From Ophioderma brevispina (Eukaryota; Echinodermata; Ophiuroidea; Amphilepidida; Ophiodermatidae), in contig JAMKCH010001590.1 of the NCBI GenBank assembly GCA_023653785.1, positions 1 to 64,000 of the forward strand: 64,000 nucleotides of DNA. The letters run 5' to 3'. A model generated the notes under the pieces. It did no database searches and had not been told where the DNA came from. It saw only the letters and a program-made list of their open reading frames with translations. A program made the translations under genes and the position numbers. Positions 1 to 10,686 of the stretch are shown piece after piece. Positions within the stretch are counted from its first letter, which is position 1. Each line of letters starts with the position of its first letter.

Positions 1-324
1 TTTAAAGCAAATCCCATGTATAAAGTAGCCAAGGGAAATAAAGTAAGTGCGCACTGCATTTTTTCATGAGTATTTTGTAAAATGATGCATATATTTTAGA
101 AAGAAAATTGCTTGCAGGCTTAAAACTGAGTCATTTGTCGGGCAAAATCAAAATGCGGTGAGTGAGACATGGTGTCCGAGGGAAAATGAGATGGGATTTT
201 TAGGAGGACAGAGAGCGAGGGTGAGAGGTGGTGTGGGGTGTTGTGAAGTTTGATGGATAGAAGAAGACTGAAGACTTAATGCAGTGACTTGAAAACGCAG
301 TGGACTGGTTGGGCGAAGTGAATG
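1..324. other. Unassigned sequence at the left edge
   Basis: AT-rich at first, then purine-rich from about 157 on the plus strand. The purine bias creates an open frame on the minus strand (148-555) that is proline- and serine-rich and has no recognisable domain. I see no gene here. Confidence 0.5.
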
Positions 325-535
325 ACGTACATTGTATGGGCATGTGCTGAGGAAGGGATGATGATCATGTTTTAAGAGGGCCCTTGATTTTTTGGTGGGA
401 TTTGAGGAGGGGACGACCACAAAAGGAGACATGGAAAGCAGCATGGAGTAGAGTGGTGGAGGGAGAGTAGGAGTGTTGGGTAGAATTGAGGTTGGAGGAT
501 CTACTGAATCAGTGCAAGTCAAAGGGAGGGGGTGA
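325..535 (+). mobile_element. Decayed LINE reverse-transcriptase 3' fragment
   Basis: Read in two or three plus-strand frames, the segment gives the conserved end of a non-LTR (endonuclease/reverse-transcriptase) polyprotein. There is a Y-G-H-V-L-R block near 334, D-D-H-V-L just after it, then R-G-R-P-Q-K-E-T-W-K near 401-440 and an L-E-D-L-L-N-Q-C block near 493. In intact elements this order is W-x-G-H-V-L-R, a basic R-G-R-P-K-K-T-W stretch, then an E-D-A-L-N-R-x-K-W segment. Frameshifts and stops show that it is dead. Family membership (RTE-like or a relative) is inferred from these motifs only. Confidence 0.55.
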
Positions 536-851
536 GGGTGATTGCTGGCTGGCAATTGTGAAGTAAATCAGGCCACCCTCGTTCACACGGACAACGGATT
601 TAAAACTGTTGGATTTAAAACTACTACTTCTCTGGATTTTGATCTTGCTGAAAATCCGCATCAAATTCAACCTTCAGATATGGACATTTTAAATGTTGGC
701 TCAGAAATATTGGCACAAGCAACTCAATTTTTTAGCTCGATCACTCAACATATGTGATTAAATACTGGATGGTGAATTGTTTGAGTTTGCCTTGGGTTTT
801 GGTTTGTAAGTTATAGAAATTGTATTATATAATTTGTTTTTTTATTTATAG
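536..851. other. Unassigned sequence with one unsupported ORF
   Basis: An open frame at 542-757 (+, 71 codons) is not low-complexity, but it has no recognisable motif and no flanking splice signals that I trust. It ends in TGA and is followed by AT-rich DNA. It could be a decayed transposon frame continuing from the LINE fragment to its left. Confidence 0.3.
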
Positions 852-986
852 GTGTTTTCAATCTTCAGATGTAATAATGAAATGTTGTAATCGAGAGTCA
901 AATCGTTGCTGGATTGCCCAAAGTGTAATCAACCAAGCTGCCTTCGAAGATGCAGAATTAACAATTCAAATACAGTTTTGTAGGTG
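852..986 (+). CDS. Candidate cysteine-rich internal exon
   Basis: A T-rich tract ending in TAG precedes the segment and a GTAAGA-type donor follows it. The frame in between is open and gives about 45 residues with a C-C pair, a single C, and a terminal C-R-C-C arrangement, spaced like small disulfide-bonded extracellular modules. The spacing vaguely resembles anaphylatoxin-like repeats of fibulins (CC...C...CC), but conserved residues outside the cysteines are not convincing. No partner exon could be joined to it with confidence, although another splice-bounded candidate lies on the same strand at 2152. This could also be a chance open stretch, since AT-rich DNA makes splice-like signals cheaply. 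Confidence 0.22.
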
Positions 987-2151
987 CTGTAAGAATTTCT
1001 TTCTCCTATTACAAAGATAACATAGAGGCCCCCACCACATCCGTGATTAACATAGTTTTAACAACTCAAATTAATCAGAAAGGGATGTTGCACTGTTTTG
1101 ACTACAATTTAACAAAAAACAGGCAAATCAACTTAAATACGCTACCTCCTCAAAATCATGTTACTTAAATTGTATAAATAGGAAAGTTCCAAATCATGTT
1201 GCTGTGTGAGTGAGTGCTTGCCGTTTGGCAAACTCCCATCAAATATCTATTATGCCAAGTCTTTGGTCAGTGGCTCTTACCATTTCAAGAGCCACTAACT
1301 CAAGGAAGAGAAAGTGGAGAATTATCCGTATACATGGCAAAACGATGTGTCACGGCAGCCATGCACTTACAACATTTTTGCACTCATACAATGATTTGTG
1401 TTATCTAACATGATTTAGGTCCCAACAAAGTTTGTCTTAGAGGGAAAAAGCTTTATGCAGGCTTAAAAAGATTTTTTCTTCTTTTTCGCTGTGGCATGTG
1501 TGACTCTCTTGGTAGTGCAAAGGTCATTGGGTAAGCCATCTCAAAAAACACTGACTTAGGACTAGGCTTGTTTGGACTCATTTTGAATGCATTTTTAATG
1601 CTGATCATAAAAATGAATATTTATGGTTTGTGGAAAAAAAAAAATTGGCCTATTTGCAATTTAGTTGCCAGCTGGGTTCAAAAGGTCAAGTTGGATAGCT
1701 ACTATGTACAAAGTGAGCATATGTGATCTGATAAAGGTACGTTTGAGCTTCCCTGGTTTATAGTACAATGTGGGTCCTACTAAACTACCATGTATATACA
1801 GTATTTTAATAACATGGCTGCCTAGGTTTGCAACAAGCTGGTCAGATACTAATACATGGACTACTAATTAAGATTGTATTCACAATATTAATTCTATCTA
1901 GCACAAAATTAAGATTACCATTTTTTATATTTTTTGTCTGATTTGTATAATGGTAGTGGTAGTTTATCTATTTGCTTGTTTACTCAAAACTGCTGCAGAA
2001 TATGTCATTCAATTGTGTTGGTTTCTTTTTTCTTTAAAATATCCCATTGTAATATCAAGTAAATTCAATCTTTTTTGAAATGGAGCAAACCATTCTGGTC
2101 ATTGCATTCATTAATGGATTACGGCCAGTTCTGCACTCCGTTCATCTTCAG
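987..2151. other. Mostly unassigned AT-rich DNA
   Basis: Apart from the small inverted repeat at 1245-1325 I see no repeat, RNA gene or convincing exon. Short homopolymer runs (for example A-run near 1635) are the only other structure. Confidence 0.5.
1245..1325 (+). repeat. Dispersed repeat with inverted AGTGGCTCT/AGAGCCACT
   Basis: The segment contains TATTATGCCAAGTCT, a CAGTGGCTCTT half and, about 20 bases on, an AGAGCCACTAACTCAA half, so a short hairpin can form. The same order of motifs occurs at 23733-23815 in the same orientation (CCAAGTCTGTGCTCAGTGGC, then AGAGCCACTGACTCAAAG). Two copies 22 kb apart mark a small dispersed repeat family. Confidence 0.6.
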
Positions 2152-2433
2152 TGCCCAAGGAATAGGAAAGGAGGACTTTCTGTAAACCTCAAAAGAGAAG
2201 TCTTTTCTGTTAACGATTTTTTAAATGAAACGTGCACAACATTTGCCCTCCATATTTCTGCGGACACTACAGGCATGTTAAGGCAACAGATTATTACTGA
2301 GATTTGTTGGTGTGTAAGTTTGATAGTAATACATTTCTCTTACACATGTCTTCAGGAGCACACATTTTGTGAGGAATGCCAGTTAATAAGAAAATCCTAC
2401 AGGGTTTTTCACTTTGACACCGGCAAAAAATGA
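2152..2433 (+). CDS. Candidate terminal coding segment with a 42-nt optional intron
   Basis: Not recognised. The frame is open through 2080-2433. A CTTCAG acceptor ends at 2151, after which 54 codons run to a strong GTAAGTTT donor at 2314, and a pyrimidine-rich CTTCAG acceptor ends at 2355. A further 26 codons then run to TGA at 2431-2433. The intervening 42 bases are themselves in frame, so splicing or retention gives the same downstream reading. The first part has a possible N-glycosylation site (N-E-T) and a C-W-C near the donor. The second part begins with a C-E-E-C motif and ends in a basic tail. A 42-nt intron is very short for an animal, so the 'intron' may simply be coding sequence. 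The upstream end of the gene was not found. Confidence 0.28.
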   Translation, partial: CPRNRKGGLSVNLKREVFSVNDFLNETCTTFALHISADTTGMLRQQIITEICWCVSLIVIHFSYTCLQEHTFCEECQLIRKSYRVFHFDTGKK

Positions 2434-3486
2434 ATAAATAATCGTCATGTGTCTACTAGTCTCATTTTGATGTTCACCGCTTTGGGTGAATTTTGTCTTG
2501 TAATACTCGACAAATTTGTACAGTTTACACAGGGTAGCAAACTACCGAGTAGACTGCATGGTTCACTAAAATATGCAAGGTCATTTGGTTTCTTGACAAC
2601 CATATGCACCATGGGCAGTGTGATCCGATTTTGACCTGCTTGCTTTGATTCTGGTATCGATGTTGGACTGGAAATTTTCTGGCCTGGGAAATTTAGATCC
2701 TTGGCTTGCTAGGCACACAACAACCTGTTGACTGTCAATTGACCCTGTCTATCCGGTCTCGCTCGCCCGGGCACAAGGCGGCCCAAAGCTGAAGTGTGGC
2801 CCAAACTGAGCAGACCTGTCATGAAGCTTCCCAAGCAAGTCTGTGGCTAGTTGTGACATTGTCTGCTCTCCGAATGTTTTTATTTTCCGTCAATGAGCTG
2901 GCAGTTCAGTAGAAACGACTCTGCATACAGGGACTTGTGTAACTATTTAAAATTATCATGGAATAAGCAGAGGAATACCAAAAGTGCTTAGTAGAAACAT
3001 GTCGATTGCTGTCGCCTTGGGCTCACTGTCCAGGAATGATGTCATCTGTTCCCTTATATAGGTACATTTGGATTGACACAAGCTATCACTAGTTTCTAGT
3101 AATTCATGTCCTTCCGATAGTATACAGAACAATTTATTCAACACCAGCTTTTGCTTAAAAGAGAAAGATTAAATCTTTTACGCATTCAGTCAATGATCTT
3201 CAGAACCCATTCAAAAATGTGATGTTTTTAGTTCACATAAATGCTACTCTACTCAGGATACCAAAACTAAAGGTTACTTATGTCATCTTATTTCATGGTA
3301 ATATTTCATGAGACTTTGTAACATTCAAATACAGCTTTTGCGATTTTGTAAAAAAAATATGATGTACACATCAACAGAGTTTTGCAAAATTTTGACACTG
3401 TCTTTTTGGTATGTTGCAAATTGAAATGTTTGGTCTATTACTGGCAATTGTCCTTGTCACCAATATTTAACAGATTCAAATGTTTT
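2434..3486. other. Unassigned sequence
   Basis: No repeat, RNA or exon recognised. The stretch around 2740-2840 is locally GC-richer than its neighbours but has no long open frame. Confidence 0.5.
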
Positions 3487-3542
3487 GTATGTATTATGGG
3501 CCTTTTGCCAAATTGTACTTGTTAATAAAACTGAACTGAAAA
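3487..3542 (+). mobile_element. Probable LINE 3' tail
   Basis: The segment reads as a G-G-G-C-C-T-T-T-T-G-C-C core, then a T-rich linker and AATAAAACTGAACTGAA. A short GGCC/TTGCC block followed by AATAAAA and a repeated CTGAA unit is the usual look of 3' ends of CR1/L2-like LINEs in invertebrates. No reverse-transcriptase frame is visible just upstream, so this would be a strongly 5'-truncated copy. A host polyadenylation site is the alternative. Confidence 0.4.
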
Positions 3543-4550
3543 TATTTGTAGTAGAGATTTTAAAAAGAAATTAATGTAAATGTCCAAATTATGCAAAACT
3601 ATTTAAAGTTGAATTCTTGTATAGAAATTTGAACAATAAAATGAGGAGTTATTTAGTTAGAATGTTCATTCTTGTGATTGTAAAAAAATGAAAATAGGAC
3701 TGCATTATGAGTCCCCGCAAGCGAACAATTCGGCCATGGCGACGACTCCTCCGCTAACTCACATCAATGACTATACGTCAAACTTACATCATTTTAATTA
3801 TAAATAAACAGGCATGCATGTCCCCCAATTTCAGATCATGCCCCCGTAATATGTCAAAACGCATCATGTGTTAGTAATTTTCTGATTTATACTGGATTCA
3901 TGGTTGCTTCTGCAAGGTGACCCCTTCTTCAGTTCTACCCTTCTTTATGAAATAAAAACTTCTTAAGCCCTTCCTTAAAAAATCTTCACCCTTCTTCCTC
4001 GTCATAATGCGTTCCGCCCTTCCCCCACTTTGGTACCTTTTTTCTTCTCCCCTTTTTCTTGGGTCTTGCCCCCTGTGTATGGTCCGCTTGCTCTTCCTGT
4101 GTGGGGGCGTCTCATTATCCTTTGTTGGCGGCTAGGGAGCATGGGGGTAGGGGGACGGGAAGGGGTGGGGAGAGGGGGCACGTGGGAGGAAGGGATGGGG
4201 GGGTTAGGGAAAACACGGGAAACCTTATCAGACATAAACACATGTGGTTTGTTTTTTCATAAAAGTTTGCCGAATTCCACTAAGTTGTTGTTGCGATTTT
4301 TTGGTCAAGCCGAAGAAGTGGGTCAGTTGGTCACCTTATGGAAAAACCTGGATTTATAGCTACGATCAATTTTTTGCAGGACTGCAAAAATTGGGAAATA
4401 GGTGCAGTCCATAACCAATTTTTCTAAATATCTCTTACAGAACAAGTGTCCGTAATTACTTTAATTGCTGTATAATTGCTTGGATTCATCTTCAACTATG
4501 ATCGCTTGCTTAAACTAGATAACATATCTCTTCAATGGTCTGTTCAAAGA
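3543..4550. other. Unassigned sequence with a G-rich tract
   Basis: Between about 4135 and 4210 the plus strand has at least six runs of three or more G separated by short spacers, a pattern compatible with a G-quadruplex. The overlapping open frames on both strands (4002-4359) are glycine- or proline-rich shadows of this tract. Nothing else is recognised. Confidence 0.45.
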
Positions 4551-4773
4551 CAACTAAAGGTCCGTTCATACTTCCACGGCAATGCAGTGCTGCTGCACTG
4601 CCGATATATCAATCACTTTCTGCTGCAACTTGATGCAACTCATTGCAGAGCAAGTTAAAACGAATTTAACTTTGTTGCAGTACTGCATTGCAGAATGGGC
4701 AGAGACTGCTATCCAGGCAATGCAACGCACTGCACTACAGTGCAGTGAAAGTCTGAACGGACCTTTAGAGTTG
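4551..4773. mobile_element. Palindromic MITE, TIR near AAAGGTCCGTTCA
   Basis: Left end CAACTAAAGGTCCGTTCA and right end TGAACGGACCTTTAGAGTTG are inverted copies with a two-base difference. The interior is also loosely self-complementary, built from repeated TGCAGT/ACTGCA words, so the whole 223 bp could fold back. There is no coding capacity. It sits 20 bp from a second, unrelated fold-back element. Confidence 0.7.
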
Positions 4774-4792
4774 TTGATCAGTTTCACAAACT

Positions 4793-5085
4793 ATAGGGTT
4801 GGTATTCTGAAAGGGAGACTAACTTTAGACTTGGGTTTAAACCAGGGTTAGTACTACAAGAGGGGACCTTTTTTTTCTTACAACATACTCTAAAAGTGTG
4901 CTGTAACGTGTGAGAAAAATTCCTCATGGATGGGCTGTTCCAGCCCATCCATGAGGAATTTTCTCACCCGTTACATTTAACTTTCACAGTATTTTGAAAG
5001 GAAAAAAGGTCCCCTCTTGTAGGACTAATCCTGGTTTAAACCCAGGTCTAAAGTTAGTCTCCCTTTCAGAATACCAGCCCATATT
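4793..5085. mobile_element. Fold-back element, about 145-bp arms
   Basis: The two arms (4793-4937 and 4941-5085) are near-perfect inverted copies around a centre at 4938-4940. Shared blocks include GGTATTCTGAAAGGGAG, the GGTTTAAACC region, ACAAGAGGGGACC and CCTCATGGATGGGCTG. TA dinucleotides flank both ends. The arms leave almost no loop, so the element is a single long hairpin. It is non-coding. Confidence 0.8.
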
Positions 5086-5520
5086 TTCAAAGAATGATTG
5101 TAAATGCTAAGTGCAACAAATAGAAAAAGTACTGAAATTTGTATTTTTTGATGTAAAATGATTTTTTTAAAGAAATAAACAAAATCCAGGAATAAGAAAA
5201 CGTTTTAATGCTTGAGTCTGGTCATTTTAGTAGAACTTAATAGTTTTTAAACCTGTGGGCTATGTTGAGAGATTTAATTTGCGAAGTTCGTCATTGGGGA
5301 TACTACTAGACCAGCCAGGTCTGCCATACAGGCTGCCCAAAAAAAAATTTAACACTCAGGACAAATATAGGCATTTTGATAAAAAAAAAGTATGCCTGGG
5401 GTCTTTGGTTGGTATTCATTTCAGCTTTTATTTGTCATTTATTTCATTCCAATCCATCTTAGATCTTGCTGTGTTTTTCTATTAAAGAAAGACAGATTCT
5501 TGCCACTGTGGTTTACCCAA
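5086..5520. other. Unassigned sequence
   Basis: AT-rich with short A-runs (5339, 5382). I see no exon or repeat. Confidence 0.5.
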
Positions 5521-5605
5521 CGATCATCGTTCTATACTGCCCTCTGGAATTGATACGAAATTACATGGGATACAACCGCGCATGCGTAGAGCCAGAACAC
5601 GATCG
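5521..5605 (-). repeat. Dispersed repeat (TTCCAGAGGGCAGTATAGAAC type)
   Basis: The reverse complement reads CTCTACGCATGCGCGG, TTGTATCCCATG, then TTCCAGAGGGCAGTATAG. Related copies are at 10687-10822 and 10980-11140. On the minus strand the segment is open and reads A-L-R-M-R-G-C, like the end of a discoidin domain. That may be coincidence or may mean that the repeat carries a captured exon end. Confidence 0.5.
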
Positions 5606-5701
5606 TCTTTTGTAGAGTACAGACATATTCGAAACAGCCCGTGAATGAAATTTGGAAAGGGCTGAATTTTGCGGTTATTAATGAATAAACCGATATACTC
5701 G

Positions 5702-6080
5702 TAGTTCCAGTATGGCAAAAGGAGTTATAGATCAGAATGGTGCCAATGGCCCATCAAAGAAATAGCGATTGACAAGGGAAAGCCGATGGCAATCCAAGAA
5801 ATGAGGGTCGAAAAGCCCGAACTATAGAAGAAATGGCGTTTTTACAGAAGAAAAACGCTGATACTGCATAGAACCATCTACAGCACACTCCTATTTCCAG
5901 TATGCGAAAAGGAGTTATATAGAACTAAAATGGTGCGAGGGCCCCATCCCAGAATAAAATTTCAAGGGAAGCATGGCATCCCAACCAGAGCCAGAGGGAT
6001 AATAAAAGCCCGGTTAAAACCATGGCATGAAAATGTGTTGGACTGACATTCTCCGCTGTTGCAAGTGCTGCATGCACAGC
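5702..6080. repeat. 190-bp tandem duplication
   Basis: Unit 1 begins TAGTTCCAGTATGGC at 5702 and unit 2 begins TATTTCCAGTATGCG at 5892. Further matching blocks follow at the same offset (AAAAGGAGTTATA, AATGGTGC, GGCCCCATC-type, AAAAGCCCG). The copies are clearly diverged. The sequence between and around them has no gene. Confidence 0.65.
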
Positions 6081-6266
6081 GGTCTATTGCCGTAGATATC
6101 GTACTGATACGATAGCTCGAGCTATAAGCTCAAAATTTTTTGAGCAAATATCTATAAATTTGGCTTTCCAATTTGAAAAGCTTTAAATTAATGAAAAGTA
6201 AAGGTTTATAACCTTAGAGTACCCACTTTTTAAGGGACTAATTTTAACTTCCGTCGCATTATTTAC
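6081..6266. other. Short unassigned interval
   Basis: Contains a small palindrome (GATAGCTCGAGCTAT near 6111). It lies immediately 3' of the discoidin-like candidate and would be intron if that exon is real. Confidence 0.4.
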
Positions 6267-6468
6267 CACCAATGTTGGTGAATGATGGGGCGTCGGATTG
6301 AATAGAGATGTAAGATTGTACATAGTGATCATCCGGTTGGCCGCCCTGACCTTTGGCCCACGTGCTAAGCATGAAGCGCATGATGGTAACAACAGTGATG
6401 ACCAGATGGACATGCACGACATGTGGACCGTAAACAAGTTGTTCCAACAATTGACACGATGAATACAC
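6267..6468 (-). CDS. Candidate discoidin-like (F5/8 type C) exon
   Basis: On the minus strand a GGTTTAG acceptor precedes an open stretch of about 67 codons that ends at a GTAAAT donor. Its second half reads W-A-K-G-Q-G-G, then a D-D-H-Y-V-Q-S-Y-I block and S-F-T-N-I-G. In discoidin domains the corresponding order is (T-Q-G-R) ... W-V-T-S-Y-(K)-x-x-Y-S-x-D-G-x-x-F/W. The hydrophobic first half (V-H-L-V-I-T-V-V-T) matches the position of the V-D-L-G-x-x-T-x-V strand. A possible C-terminal piece (A-L-R-M-R-G-C) lies about 700 bp downstream on the same strand at 5560. The resemblance is by eye. It may be a degenerate or pseudogenised exon, because the usual D-L-G and S-x-D-G residues are altered. 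Confidence 0.38.
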
Positions 6469-8867
6469 CTAAACCAAATCCCCTGTCGAATGATCAATGC
6501 TCAGGGTGAATTTCGCCTGAATTTTATAACTGATAGAAGCGATATTTTTCTCAATGAATCAGTTGAAGGAAAACAGGGCGAAGGTGAATGTCACGGCATG
6601 CCGTAGACTACGGTACTGTGGAAACAGTATAGTAGAGGCCTTAACTCAAATTAAGTTAGACTTTTGTCGAGAGAACGCATTGTCGAGAAAGCGTACGTGT
6701 ACCATGCCATTACGCAACTAGCGATTTGTTATAGCGTGTCGCAAAAACAATATAATGAAAAGCAGAAAGCTTGATAAAATGTACGTAATATACAATATAT
6801 TAAATACTTCATTGTACTGTTCCAAATGGTCTTGGATTCATGACTAACTTTGTTAAAGGGGATGGTCCGATTTAAATCTATAAAGTTTCATCTTGATAGA
6901 ATGGCCGTCACTCCAAAACCCCCATCTGTGAAATTTTCGGCCGCCGATATGTCAATCCGGTTTGATTTGACAGCTAGAAACTTTATTGTTTGTGAAGCCC
7001 ATAAGAGTACTGTGTAAACTAATATGGTCGACCAATGGAGTACACTTTCGCTCATAATCCCAAACCAAACATCCATTTAGCCCTAATATTCACAGGTAAT
7101 GAGAAAAATCGTAGCTTTCTTGTGATATCAAAATTTTCGACCACTTCCGGTAAAATCTGAGATTCTGGGGACGTGTATTAGCGAGCTGGGTGCCATGACC
7201 TTTAATCGGTCCCCGCGGTATCGGACCTTCGTGAGCAAGCGACCATCATGGCAACAATTTTATAGTATTGCAAATGCCATAATACACTTAAGCAGCGGAG
7301 TCTGAGAATGTTACCGTTGCCATGGGCTGACGGTCCTGAGGGTTTAAGGTACTACTGTACAAATGGCCCCATGATACTTTTTTGGCCAAGTGGTAAATCA
7401 TGAAATGTCAATACAAGATGTTGAGATTTAGTGTCTCAGGTCTGTGTATAAATATAATAATGATAGTTTTAAAGACATCATTCTAGTTTCAGTCAAAGTA
7501 ATATTCTTGAGTCACAGACATGAGTATAACCATTCATCAATAATAACAATATTTTTAATTTTTATGTACTTCTTTGTCGTTTTTAATTTTTTTGTCATAA
7601 ATTTGTAATTCTTGCCATACCAATTACCATGCTGGTCATGCAATTACCATGCAATGATGATTACAATGGCAAGAGAGGTATACAATAAAAGTATACGATG
7701 CAACCACTTTGCCTCTATATTGATGCAGGAATAATAAGAGTTAATACTCCAAGTAAAGCCAAACTAAGGGGGTATTCTGATTATTGTATTCTAGTAAAAG
7801 ATAAGACAATGTTTCTTTTCTGCCAAGAGATCTAGGCCAAAATGAGTTAATCACCGCATATCTTAGAGATACATCTTATGCCTCGATGCAGACTGAGGTG
7901 ATAAAAGGCTTATAAACTAGCTCAAGATGACTTTGGAGAAATTATTAGGTCTTGATCAAACATGGAAGTTTAATAACATAAATATACAATGCAGGAACAT
8001 GGGATCTTAAAAAGCATTTATATCTACGCAATGTAATTAGAGGCATGAGATTCGGCAAGATTGTGCCTGCGCTAGTATGATAAATGCCTATACATAACGC
8101 AAATTAACAATACCACCTATGAACCATATGTGTGTGATTGTGAATGGTTTAATTGAATACCAATTGAGATGGAAAAGTAGAACCCAGAAATGAATACGAA
8201 CGTGTAAACCAATTAATGATTTAGAAAGGATGTAAAAATTCGATTGAGATAGAGAAGTAGCCTGAACCTAAATAACTACCCTATGTCATATTGGAGGTGG
8301 CTTGCTTCGCAGTGTCGGGATGTAACAACCTTATCAAAAAATTTTAAAGGCAGTATGCCATGGAGACTACTTTAAGAAGAGGAGGAGGATTCCTGTTGCT
8401 CTGCAGTGATAAATATACAGTTTTGGGTAATGTTGAAATGAAGGTTTATTATTCACATTCATCTGAACCTTTGATATTCCTTTTGATGAATCAACTATAA
8501 TTTATAATCGGTTTGTAAAAATGTCAAATGAGGGCTCCAATGTCAAACCCACTACATGGGTCAATTCAATACATCAATCATCATGGCATTTGATAATCAA
8601 TCCAGTATAGATACAGCACAACCAATAATAAGAGTTTATGAATAGCCTGAGCACTGTGTCTTAACTCCAAATACGGAAATGTGAAACAAAAAACAAAATA
8701 TTAAAATAAATTGTTTCAATATCGTTACACAGGTGATGTGTAGTTGGAAACCATTTAATATCACATGAAAGGTGCCAGTATGAGGAAAGCACAATCATGT
8801 GGTGCATTTTTGTGTTTAAACACCTCTTAGGTACACAAAGGCAAGCAATTTTATATTCCTGCCCATT
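6469..8867. other. Unassigned intergenic or intronic DNA
   Basis: No convincing exon or repeat. Minor structure: around 7612-7675 the motif CAATTACCATGC is repeated and is flanked by CTTGCCAT and ATGGCAAG, so a small hairpin is possible. An open frame at 6888-7076 (-) has no recognisable content. Confidence 0.5.
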
Positions 8868-8914
8868 TTTGATTGAGATCTTGATCACACTTGAGCAGCA
8901 GTAAGTGTGTTAAC
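8868..8914 (+). repeat. Short dispersed repeat, copy 1
   Basis: TTTGATTGAGATCTTGATC, a TTGAGCA word and CAGTAAGTGT follow one another here. The same series occurs at 19374-19413. The match is about 45 bases in the same orientation. Confidence 0.6.
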
Positions 8915-10234
8915 TTGTAATTAGTTACTACTTACTTTTACCTATCTATTTGGGCATTTGTGTGCTATTATATAAAATTTAAAGGATTGAAGGTTGCCAG
9001 AAGCAGTGCATTGTGCCCTTCTCTGCAGGAAGATTGGAAGAATACACTTGTTTTGGTTTTCAGTTATTGATGTCAACAATATTAGATTGAGCAGTATGGC
9101 AAGAAACAACCCCAAGCGTTTGGGAAATTTTGGGCTGACCGATTGAGGGGGGAATTTAACCCACAACCTAGCAAGACAAGTTTTTGTCATGGATTTGGAT
9201 AACATAAAGACAGATTGAGAAGATGGGTTACATCTTATTGTGTAATGTGCGATTCAAGCTGAAATATTGTTTCTGTTGTCAAATGAAAATGCTGTTGGTG
9301 AAACAGGAGCAGGGATATGTCTTTAAATGATGATTTGTTCATATACCTAACATAAAATGTATTTTTTAACTAAATTAAATGCACATTGAAATTTATAAAA
9401 CTGTTAAGCACTTACCAAGATTTATGGTTTGAACCATATAGTGATGAGTTGCAGATTGTTGGTTTTGGCTAGTTAAAACTTGATCTTTATACTTAGCAGT
9501 TTATTTGTGTGCACAAACATTTAGACAGTCGATTAAGCAAGAAAAGCCTCATGGCATACATTTTCTATATCATGGGCTCAAGGCAAGCTCCAAAAACCGA
9601 TCAGTCCATCAAGGAAATTTAACAAATAGCATTTGGCCAGTCTATCCTGAACAGCAACACATACCATTTCTGAATATCTAAGTAACAACTTAAGTTGCAA
9701 AATCAACCGATAAATGGTTTGTTTTTCTGAGGTATAGTCCATCTATTAGTCTTAAATTCCCCTCTTTTTCTACCTATAGTGGTAATGTAAATTGTGAAAT
9801 AGACGGGTTAAGGATTTTGAATGTCACGCAGAAATTGTAAGTTTTTGCTGAACTAAACCAACAGTTGTCATTTCCAATGGTTGCTTTACCATTTGGTCAT
9901 AAACAAGATCCTATTAGATCCATATTGCTGTTGTAAAAGAAACAATTAGCAGTTTCCCTCATGGTTGAGTAGTACTTACTGTTCCCTACATACTTACACT
10001 GCTGAGAAGTAAGAATAAGTAAAACAAGATACCGTACCCTTTTTAAACTTTCCATATCTTATTTTACCAGCATGAACTAAGGAAATGGGCAAACATTAGA
10101 CCGAGGTAGAGATCATGGAATGAACTTGAAGCAGTAGGCCCTACTTTGGTAGTATATGGCTTGCAGGCACATTATTTTTTGTATTTGGTATACACATGAA
10201 GTTACACTCGCTCGTAATTGAGTTAAGTAAATAC
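8915..10234. other. Unassigned sequence
   Basis: No exon or repeat recognised. The minus-strand open frame at 8942-9205 lacks any known motif. Confidence 0.5.
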
Positions 10235-10291
10235 CTTTGAGCCACGTACCGATGCAAGATGATGATAGCACCGTATGCAGAAACCAGATAG
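10235..10291 (-). CDS. Possible short exon encoding a membrane segment
   Basis: On the minus strand a TATTGTCTTCAG acceptor is followed by 57 bases open in at least one frame and then a GTATTT donor. One reading gives Y-L-V-S-A-Y-G-A followed by I-I-I-L-H-R-Y-V-A-Q, which is hydrophobic enough to be a transmembrane segment. The segment is too short to identify and the donor is weak, so it could be chance. Confidence 0.18.
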
Positions 10292-10686
10292 CTGAAGACA
10301 ATAATTTTTGTTAGCATCTTTACCATGTGGGCAGTTTATTGCAAGTATTTGCTGTTTTTCAGAACAGTTTTAAAATTTAGAATAGTGTGGAAAACTACCC
10401 AAAATGTTGGCGAGAAAAAATAAGCAAGTGAACAAGCCACAATGTGTGTGTTTCAAATAACGTTACCTTACTTATTTCATTTTTGCAAGCCACATGCATG
10501 CAAATTATAGTTACTAGCTCATGTAACAGAAGTTAAACTAGAATTTTATTTAAAATAGCAAAGGAAAGTGGAAATACAAGCAGCTAATATAAGAGAAGTA
10601 TCAATGTGGGTGTGGTTCAAGTCACTCTTTACCTTTGATATTTTCATAATGCATTAAAGGTGAATTGTTTGCATGTTCCCATTCCA
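10292..10686. other. Unassigned sequence
   Basis: AT-rich. No feature recognised. Confidence 0.5.

Noticed and set aside
148..555. 135-codon minus-strand ORF
   Set aside because: It is the antisense of the decayed LINE fragment and a purine-rich leader. The composition is proline/serine-rich with no domain.
852..986. Fibulin/anaphylatoxin exon
   Set aside because: Cysteine spacing is suggestive, but no other family residues match, so no name was given.
4135..4210. Telomere-like or quadruplex DNA
   Set aside because: There are G-runs but no regular hexamer repeat. Quadruplex potential is noted only as composition.
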